Source: DATKKM01 sp035542855 (GTDB taxonomy: Bacteria; Chloroflexota; Dehalococcoidia; SM23-28-2; RBG-16-64-32). From it: a stretch of 5,406 bases of DNA. Both the position numbers and the translations under genes were made by a program. The stretch is from contig DATKKM010000118.1 in assembly GCA_035542855.1 (NCBI GenBank), forward strand, positions 1-5,406. Reading direction: 5' to 3'. The notes beneath the pieces were generated by a model. It ran no database searches. It was not told the origin of the DNA and was given only the letters and a program-made list of their open reading frames with translations. Every line of letters begins with the position of its first letter. Position 1 is the first letter of the stretch. Positions 1 through 4,613 of the stretch are shown here, one piece after another.

Positions 1-1015
1 GCGCACCGTAGGGGCCCATCAGATCCACGGCGGTCTCGTACAGGCGTTGGGCGAACTCCGTGTTGAAGAGCTTCACCATGGCCGCCTGCGCGCGGTAGTC
101 CACGCCGCGCTCGTGCAGTTGGATCGCGTTCCAGAGCAGTAGCTCCGCGATCTCGTACTCGGTCCGCAGACGGCCCAGCGTGCGGCGGACGCCGCCGTCG
201 TCCCAGAGCCCGTCCTGTCGCCTGGCCCAGCGCACGGCGCCTGCAAAGGTGCGCCAGTGGACGTAGGCGCGGTAGACGGTGATGCGCTCCAGGCCGAGGG
301 CGGAGGTCAGGACGCGCCAGCCTTCGCCCTCCGCGCCGACGCGGTCGGCGGCGGAGACGCGGACGTTTTCGAACAGCACCTCGTTGAACCAGTGCTTGTC
401 CAGCAGGTTGACGATGGGGCGCACCTCCACGCCGGGCGAGTCCATCGGCACCATGAAGACGGTGATCCCGGCGTGCTTCACGTTGCCGCCTTCCGTCCGC
501 GCGGCCAGCCAGCAGTACTCGCTTGACTCGGCGCCGCTGGTCCAGATCTTCCGGCCGTTGATGATGTAGTCGTCGCCGTCGCGCTCGGCCTTGGTCTGCA
601 GGGAGGCGAAGTCGGAGCCGGAGCCGGGCTCGGAGTAGCCGAGGCAGGCGGTGATCGCGCCCTTGGCCATGCCCGGCAGGTAGCGGCGCTTCTGGTCCTC
701 GTTGGCGGCGGCGATGATCATGGGCGCGATGATGTCGCGGGTGAGGGCGTCGCTGGCGTTGCCGCCGTGCAGGCCGATCTCTTTCTCGACGATGAACTGC
801 TCGGCGATGGGGCGGCCTTTGCCTCCGTACTCCTCCGGCCAGCTGATGGCCAGCCAGCCCGTCGCGCCCATCTTCAGCTCGAACTGGCGGTCTGGCATGT
901 AGCCGGGCGGCATCGGCGCAGGGTCGGAGCCGTGCGTGGTGCCCAGCTCTTTCGTAAGCCAGGCGCATACCTCGCTGCGCAGCGCTTCTTCGTGGGGGGA
1001 GAGCCGGAAGTTCAT
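1..1015 (-). CDS. Acyl-CoA dehydrogenase family protein, FAD-dependent (3' end beyond window)
   Basis: Flavoprotein expected to oxidise an acyl-CoA to the trans-2-enoyl-CoA and pass electrons to electron-transfer flavoprotein. The frame is open from ATG at 1015-1013 to the left edge (338 residues; family members usually have about 380-410, so the last C-terminal helices are missing). Seen: an N-terminal helical domain (about 1-122) with GWLAISWPEEYGGKG; the acyl-CoA dehydrogenase signature GYSEPGSGSD (residues 126-135) followed by NGRKIWTSGA (153-162, with the flavin-contacting Trp158); FNEVLFENVRV closing the beta domain; then LGLERI, where Glu243 sits at the place of the catalytic Glu of isovaleryl-CoA dehydrogenase and FadE26-type enzymes. 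No Shine-Dalgarno precedes the ATG, but TATAAT lies 9 bases upstream, suggesting a leaderless mRNA. It is divergent from a branched-chain oxoacid dehydrogenase operon, so a branched short-chain acyl-CoA substrate is attractive but unproven; a longer-chain or steroid-type FadE role is possible. Confidence 0.93.
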   Translation of the reverse strand, partial: MNFRLSPHEEALRSEVCAWLTKELGTTHGSDPAPMPPGYMPDRQFELKMGATGWLAISWPEEYGGKGRPIAEQFIVEKEIGLHGGNASDALTRDIIAPMIIAAANEDQKRRYLPGMAKGAITACLGYSEPGSGSDFASLQTKAERDGDDYIINGRKIWTSGAESSEYCWLAARTEGGNVKHAGITVFMVPMDSPGVEVRPIVNLLDKHWFNEVLFENVRVSAADRVGAEGEGWRVLTSALGLERITVYRAYVHWRTFAGAVRWARRQDGLWDDGGVRRTLGRLRTEYEIAELLLWNAIQLHERGVDYRAQAAMVKLFNTEFAQRLYETAVDLMGPYGA

Positions 1016-1024
1016 CGCGGGTCG

Positions 1025-1051
1025 ATTATACGCAGGCGTTTCTTTACGCAA
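1025..1051 (-). promoter_or_regulatory. Probable promoter of the acyl-CoA dehydrogenase gene (near-leaderless)
   Basis: Read on the minus strand, a perfect TATAAT occupies 1030-1025, with only 9 bases (1024-1016) between it and the ATG at 1015. A transcript starting the usual 6-9 bases after the -10 would begin at or within about 3 bases of the start codon. The -35 is weak: TTGCGT at 1051-1046 with a short 15-base spacer, or GGTTGC at 1053-1048 with a 17-base spacer. The absence of a Shine-Dalgarno sequence agrees with leaderless translation. Confidence 0.5.
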
Positions 1052-1077
1052 CCGTCACGCCGGAGTGCATGTTCGCG

Positions 1078-1107
1078 TTGACGCGCCAAGGTGAACGGCG
1101 GGATAAT
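1078..1107 (+). promoter_or_regulatory. Probable sigma70-type promoter of the E3-E1 operon
   Basis: TTGACG (1078-1083, five of six matches to the TTGACA consensus) and GATAAT (1102-1107, five of six to TATAAT) are separated by 18 bases, an accepted spacing. Transcription would begin near 1113-1116, giving a 5' untranslated region of about 60 bases before the TTG start at 1177. The -35 lies inside the inverted repeat CGCGT-TG-ACGCG (1074-1085), a possible operator, though so short a repeat can arise by chance in GC-rich DNA. Confidence 0.55.
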
Positions 1108-1128
1108 CGAATAGGCGATACACATTTC

Positions 1129-1134
1129 TACAAT
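1129..1134 (+). promoter_or_regulatory. Possible second -10 element (TACAAT)
   Basis: TACAAT matches five of six -10 consensus bases. The best upstream partner, TCGAAT at 1107-1112 with a 16-base spacer, matches only half of the -35 consensus. The element stands 7 bases before an ATG at 1142, the spacing typical of leaderless starts, so it may drive a short transcript start inside the longer leader. Secondary to the promoter at 1078-1107. Confidence 0.25.
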
Positions 1135-1141
1135 TGAACGT

Positions 1142-1198
1142 ATGAATAGGCACGGTAGCGAGACGAAGGCAGGTAATTGGACGACTTCGACCTCGTAG
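1142..1198 (+). CDS. Possible 18-codon upstream ORF overlapping the lpd start
   Basis: An ATG at 1142 opens an 18-codon frame ending at TAG 1196-1198, in a different frame from lpd and overlapping its first seven codons. The peptide would be MNRHGSETKAGNWTTSTS. There is no Shine-Dalgarno sequence before it, but TACAAT lies 7 bases upstream, as in leaderless genes. It has no run of Leu, Ile or Val codons, so it does not look like a classical attenuation leader for branched-chain amino acids. It may be chance; if translated, ribosomes would pass over the lpd ribosome binding site and end just inside lpd. Confidence 0.15.
   Translation: MNRHGSETKAGNWTTSTS
1165..1169 (+). promoter_or_regulatory. 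Ribosome binding site of lpd (supports the TTG start)
   Basis: GAAGG stands 7 bases before TTG at 1177. An in-frame TAA at 1174-1176 directly precedes the TTG, so no upstream start is possible, and the next residues already form the conserved FAD-binding strand. Together these fix a TTG start codon. Confidence 0.6.
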
Positions 1199-2559
1199 TC
1201 ATCGGCAGTGGGACCGGCGGCTACACCGCCGCGATCAGGGCTATACAACTCGGAATGACCGCCGCGCTGGTAGAGCGCAGCAAAGTCGGCGGTACGTGCC
1301 TGCACAGGGGATGCATTCCCACCAAGGCCTGGCTCTACTCCGCCGAAACCCTCCGCAACATCAAGCACGCGCCCACGTTCGGGGTGAGCGCCGGCGAACC
1401 GAAGCTCGACTACCCAACACTGAAGCAGCGGCAGGCGTTTGTCGTCGACTCGCTGCACAAGGGGCTGCTGGGGACGATCGGCAAGCACAAGATCGAGATC
1501 GTCGAGGGGCAGGCGAAGATCGCCTCACCCACCGAGGTGATGGTCGGCGAGCGCAAGCTCACGGCGAAGCAGATCGTGATCGCCACAGGCTCGCAGCCGA
1601 AGCAGATCCCCGGCCTGGAGACGGACGGCGAGCGCATCCTGAACAGCGATCACCTGCTCGCGCTGGAGGCACCGCCGAAGTCGATCGCGATCATCGGGGC
1701 GGGGGCAGTTGGCAGCGAGTTCGCATCGTTCTTCACAGACATCGGCACGCAGGTCACGCTGATCGAGATGCTGCCAACGTGCGTGCCACTGGAGGACGCC
1801 GACGCAGGCAAGGTGCTGGGCAAGGCGCTGGCAGAGCGCGGCGTCAACGTCATGACCTCTGCGAAGGTGCTGGCCGACAGGACGAAGAGCTACGACGGCG
1901 TCGTCGAGCTGACGGTCGAGCACGGCGGTGAGACGAAGCAGGTGAAGGCGGAGAAGGTGCTGGTCGCCGCCGGCCGCGAGGCCGTTACGGGCGATCTCGG
2001 CATCGAGAACACGAAGGTGCAGGTGGAGGGCGGCTGGGTGAAGGTGGACGGCTCGTACCGGACGGACGAGCCGAACATCTACGCCGTCGGCGACGCCATC
2101 GGCGGGCTGCTGCTGGCGCACGTCGCTGGAGCGGAAGGACACATCGCCGCCGAGGCCTTGGCCGGGAAAGACGTGGAGGCGCTGGACTACCAGCGCGTGC
2201 CGCGGATCACCTACAGCCACCCGCAGGTTGCCAGCGTGGGGATGACTGTGGAGCAGGCGAAAGAGGCCGGCCACAACCCGAAGGCGCAGCGCTTCAGCCT
2301 GAAGACGAACGCGATGGCGCTGATCCAGGACGAGACGGAGGGTTTCGCGAAAGTCGTGTATGACCAGGACTCAGGCGATCTGCTGGGCGTGCACCTGGTA
2401 GGGGCGCACGTCTCGGAGCTGGTATCGGAGGCGGCGCTGGCGCGGTTCCTGCAGGCATCAGCGTGGGAGCTGGGCACCAGCGTGCACCCGCATCCATCGC
2501 TGAGCGAGGCGCTGGGAGACGCGGCGCAACTTTCGGCCGGCATAAGCATCTACTGGTAG
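1177..2559 (+). CDS. lpdA: Dihydrolipoamide dehydrogenase (E3)
   Basis: Cytoplasmic FAD enzyme that reoxidises the dihydrolipoyl arms of a 2-oxoacid dehydrogenase complex and reduces NAD+. At 460 residues it is a standard E3 without an extra N-terminal lipoyl domain. Seen: FAD-binding GSGTGG (10-15); the redox-active disulfide in GGTCLHRGCIPTK (Cys41 and Cys46, four residues apart); IATGS (135-139); the NAD-binding GAGAVG (174-179) with acidic Glu197 at the end of the second strand, which favours NAD over NADP; YAVGDA (302-307); and, in the C-terminal dimer domain, HPHPSLSE with the catalytic pair His439-Glu444. The start is TTG because TAA immediately precedes it in frame. It is the first gene of the operon, 19 bases before the first E1 alpha, so it very likely serves this complex; it could also serve others in the cell. 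Known lpdV-first bkd operons of Bacillus have the same order. Confidence 0.96.
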   Translation: MDDFDLVVIGSGTGGYTAAIRAIQLGMTAALVERSKVGGTCLHRGCIPTKAWLYSAETLRNIKHAPTFGVSAGEPKLDYPTLKQRQAFVVDSLHKGLLGTIGKHKIEIVEGQAKIASPTEVMVGERKLTAKQIVIATGSQPKQIPGLETDGERILNSDHLLALEAPPKSIAIIGAGAVGSEFASFFTDIGTQVTLIEMLPTCVPLEDADAGKVLGKALAERGVNVMTSAKVLADRTKSYDGVVELTVEHGGETKQVKAEKVLVAAGREAVTGDLGIENTKVQVEGGWVKVDGSYRTDEPNIYAVGDAIGGLLLAHVAGAEGHIAAEALAGKDVEALDYQRVPRITYSHPQVASVGMTVEQAKEAGHNPKAQRFSLKTNAMALIQDETEGFAKVVYDQDSGDLLGVHLVGAHVSELVSEAALARFLQASAWELGTSVHPHPSLSEALGDAAQLSAGISIYW

Positions 2560-2560
2560 T

Positions 2561-2570
2561 GGAGGGGAGG
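2561..2570 (+). promoter_or_regulatory. Strong ribosome binding site for the first E1 alpha gene
   Basis: The run GGAGGGGAGG holds two overlapping AGG-rich Shine-Dalgarno matches and ends 8 bases before ATG 2579. It is the strongest ribosome binding site in the window, stronger than the GGGAAGAG before the second E1 alpha or the AGGTGAG before E1 beta, so this subunit may be translated most. Confidence 0.7.
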
Positions 2571-2578
2571 CGATAGCC

Positions 2579-3580
2579 ATGGTCTCCGTCAAAGAGGTTC
2601 CGGGAGCGATGGGCCTGGAAAGGGAACAGCTGCTGGACCTGTACTACAAGATGTTCCTGGCCCGCACGGTGGGCCAGAGGGAACGAATGCTCAACCGCAT
2701 GGGCAAGGGGCCGTTCGCGGTGACAGGTGAGGGCCACGAAGCGTCGCAAGTGGGTACGGCCTACGCGCTGACGCCGGGCAAGGACTGGGCGCTGCCGTAC
2801 TACCGGGACATCGGCGTGGCGCTGACGCTGGGGATGACGCCGCGCGACCTGCTGCTGGCGCAGCTTTCGCGGGCGGAGGCGATCGAGAGCGGCGGGCGGA
2901 ACATGCCTTCGCACTTCAGCAATCCGAAGCTGCGCATCGTGTCCGGCTCGGCGCCGGTGGCCACCCAGTACCCGCACGCCGTTGGGGTCGCGCTGGCGGC
3001 GCGCCTGCGCGGGCTGGACGAAGTGGCGATGACGTTCGTCGGCGACGGCGGGACCAGCGTGGGCGATGTGCACGAGGCGATGAACTTCGCCGGCGTGCAT
3101 AAGTGCCCGGTGATCTTCGTCTGCGAGAACAACCAGTTCGCGATATCCGTGCGCTGGAAGAACCAGGCTGCGGTGGAGAACGTCTCGGTGCGCGCGGCGG
3201 GCTACGGCTTCCCGGGCGTGACCGTGGACGGGAACGACGTGCTCGCGGTCTACGCCGCGGCGAAGGAAGCCGTGGAGCGCGCGCGGCGCGGCGACGGCGC
3301 AACGTTCATCGAAGCGAAGACGTACCGGCTCGTCCCGCACACCAGCGACGACGACGACCGGCGCTACCGCACGGCGGAAGAAGTGGCCGAGTGGGCGAAG
3401 AAGGACCCGCTGATCCGCTACAAGGCCTGGCTCGAAGAGCACGGCGTCGCCGGCGCGAAGGAGATCGAGGCGCTGCAGGCAAAGGCGCTGGCCGAAGTGG
3501 ATGAAGCGACCCGCTACGCGGAGAACGCGCCGCTGCCGGACCCGGAATCGGCGCTGCTGCACGTGTACGCGGAGGACTAG
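2579..3580 (+). CDS. bkdAA: 2-oxoacid dehydrogenase E1 alpha subunit, branched-chain type (paralog 1)
   Basis: Alpha subunit of the thiamine-diphosphate E1, which with E1 beta decarboxylates a 2-oxoacid and transfers the acyl group to lipoyl-E2. At 333 residues it is complete for a bacterial E1 alpha. Seen: GEGHEASQVG (50-59); PYYRD (73-77); the ThDP/Mg motif from GDG (155-157) to ENN (183-185), whose second Asn (185) is the expected metal ligand; DGNDVLAVY (217-225); and the phosphorylation-loop equivalent YRLVPHTSDDDDRRYRT (249-265), with His254 at the position of the catalytic loop His of human BCKDHA. The block SAPVATQYPHAVG (124-136) matches BCKDH (SSPLATQIPQAVG) rather than the pyruvate enzyme. 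The ATG has a strong ribosome binding site. It lies 12 bases before a paralogous gene. The substrate is probably branched-chain 2-oxoacids; pyruvate or another 2-oxoacid remains possible. Confidence 0.92.
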   Translation: MVSVKEVPGAMGLEREQLLDLYYKMFLARTVGQRERMLNRMGKGPFAVTGEGHEASQVGTAYALTPGKDWALPYYRDIGVALTLGMTPRDLLLAQLSRAEAIESGGRNMPSHFSNPKLRIVSGSAPVATQYPHAVGVALAARLRGLDEVAMTFVGDGGTSVGDVHEAMNFAGVHKCPVIFVCENNQFAISVRWKNQAAVENVSVRAAGYGFPGVTVDGNDVLAVYAAAKEAVERARRGDGATFIEAKTYRLVPHTSDDDDRRYRTAEEVAEWAKKDPLIRYKAWLEEHGVAGAKEIEALQAKALAEVDEATRYAENAPLPDPESALLHVYAED

Positions 3581-3592
3581 CTCCGGGAAGAG

Positions 3593-4606
3593 ATGGCCAA
3601 GGACAAGATGACAGTTTCAGAAGCTATCGATACGGTAGGGCTCTCCGAAGAGCAGCTGCTGGACATCTACTACAAGATGAAGCTCGGCCGGGCGATGGGC
3701 GAGCGGCAGCGGTTGCTGCAGCGGATGGGCAAAGGCTCGATCACGTACAGCTGCGAGGGCCATGAAGGCGTGCAGGTGGGCGTGGCCGCGGCGATGACGG
3801 CGGGCAAGGACTGGCTGTTCCCGTACTACCGGGACACCGCGTTCGTGCTGGCACTGGGAATGACGCCGCGCGATGTGCTGATGAGCTTCTTCGCGCGAGG
3901 CGCGGACATCAACAGCGGCGGCAAGAACATGCCCTCGCACTTCAGCAGCGTGCCGCTGCGCATCGTCTCGGAGGGTGCCCCGGTGTCGACGCAGGTGCCG
4001 CACGCCGTGGGCGCCGCGCTGGCGGCGAAGCTGCGCGGCCTGGATGAGGTAGCGGTGACCACGTTCGGTGACGGCGGCTCCAGCCCGGGCGACGTGCACG
4101 AGGCGATGAACTTCGCCGCGGTGCACAAGTGCCCGGTGATCTTCGTCTGTGAGTTCAACTACTTCGCGATCTCGGTCGCCTCCCGCAACCAGATGGCGGT
4201 GGAGAACGTGGCCTCGCGCGCGGCGGGCTACGGCTTCCCGGGCATCACGGTCGATGGGAACGATGTGCTGGCGGTGTACCGGGCAGCAAAAGAGGCCGTG
4301 GAGCGGGCCCGCGGCGGCGAAGGCGCGACGTTCATCGAGGCGAAGACGTACCGCCTGGTCCCCCACAGCAGCGACGATGACGACAAGCGCTATCGCACGG
4401 CGGAGGACGTCGAGTACTGGACGAAGAAGGAGCCGATCACGCGCTTCGCCGGGACGCTGCGCAAGCTGGGCGCGCTGGACGACGCGAAGGACCAGGACAT
4501 CGCCGCGCGCGTGAAGTCGGAAGTGGACGACGCGACGGACTGGGCGGAGGCCCAGCCGGACCCGGCGCCGGAAGAGGCGCTGCGGCACGTGTACGTGGAA
4601 GGTTAG
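3593..4606 (+). CDS. bkdAA: 2-oxoacid dehydrogenase E1 alpha subunit, branched-chain type (paralog 2)
   Basis: Second E1 alpha in tandem, 337 residues, aligning without gaps to paralog 1 with an offset of four (about 66% identity over 321 positions by hand count). It keeps GDG (159-161), DGNDVLAVY (221-229), His258 and the loop YRLVPHSSDDDDKRYRT (253-269). Its ThDP motif ends EFN-Y instead of ENN-Q: the first Asn is Phe188, while the probable Mg ligand Asn189 remains, so activity is plausible. The least conserved parts are 49-54, 97-106 (near the active-site entrance by analogy) and about 285-306. GGGAAGAG overlaps the ATG at 3593 closely; an alternative ATG at 3608, with AAGGA 4 bases before it, would shorten the protein by five residues. 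It is 7 bases upstream of E1 beta. It may give a complex of different substrate range, or combine with paralog 1. Confidence 0.91.
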   Translation: MAKDKMTVSEAIDTVGLSEEQLLDIYYKMKLGRAMGERQRLLQRMGKGSITYSCEGHEGVQVGVAAAMTAGKDWLFPYYRDTAFVLALGMTPRDVLMSFFARGADINSGGKNMPSHFSSVPLRIVSEGAPVSTQVPHAVGAALAAKLRGLDEVAVTTFGDGGSSPGDVHEAMNFAAVHKCPVIFVCEFNYFAISVASRNQMAVENVASRAAGYGFPGITVDGNDVLAVYRAAKEAVERARGGEGATFIEAKTYRLVPHSSDDDDKRYRTAEDVEYWTKKEPITRFAGTLRKLGALDDAKDQDIAARVKSEVDDATDWAEAQPDPAPEEALRHVYVEG

Positions 4607-4613
4607 GTGAGAG

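Larger units (their letters stand above)
1016..1176. promoter_or_regulatory. Divergent intergenic promoter region
   Basis: This is the only non-coding stretch in the window. It separates the minus-strand acyl-CoA dehydrogenase from the plus-strand E3-E1 operon and is visibly AT-richer than its surroundings. It contains a -10-like hexamer for the minus strand, one good and one weaker plus-strand promoter, and an octamer TCGATTAT (1022-1029) repeated as its reverse complement ATAATCGA (1103-1110), so that both start regions share the same bases around the -10. There is also a short inverted repeat CGCGT-TG-ACGCG (1074-1085) over the plus-strand -35. No known regulator box is recognised. Confidence 0.7.
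2579..4606 (+). repeat. Tandem gene duplication (E1 alpha paralogs)
   Basis: The genes at 2579-3580 and 3593-4606 are direct paralogous copies with no gap in the protein alignment. At the DNA level the copies are diverged but share exact runs, for example the 24-mer GTGCACGAGG...TTCGCC at 3068-3091 and 4094-4117, and a 23-base run just after it, across the ThDP motif. Homology is clear; the duplication appears old because about a third of residues differ. Confidence 0.85.

Noticed and set aside
257..1081. Several short plus-strand frames opposite the acyl-CoA dehydrogenase
   Set aside because: The minus strand reads a continuous conserved enzyme through all of this region, and the plus-strand products show no family motifs.
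1016..1176. Riboswitch or attenuator ahead of lpd
   Set aside because: The leader is only about 60 bases, with no strong hairpin followed by a T run, and I recognise no conserved riboswitch core such as a TPP element.
1525..2274. Open frame on the minus strand (249 codons) inside lpd
   Set aside because: Fully antisense to conserved FAD/NAD domains and of odd Leu/Arg/His composition; a shadow frame.
2294..3562. Long open frame on the minus strand (422 codons) opposite lpd and E1 alpha 1
   Set aside because: It lies wholly antisense to two genes with clear motifs, and its product is rich in Arg, His and Ala with no recognisable domain. Long antisense frames are expected in GC-rich coding DNA.
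3593..4606. Paralog 2 as a decaying pseudogene because of the NN to FN change
   Set aside because: The frame is intact and aligns without gaps. The likely Mg ligand, GDG and the loop His are kept, and the gene has tight operon spacing.
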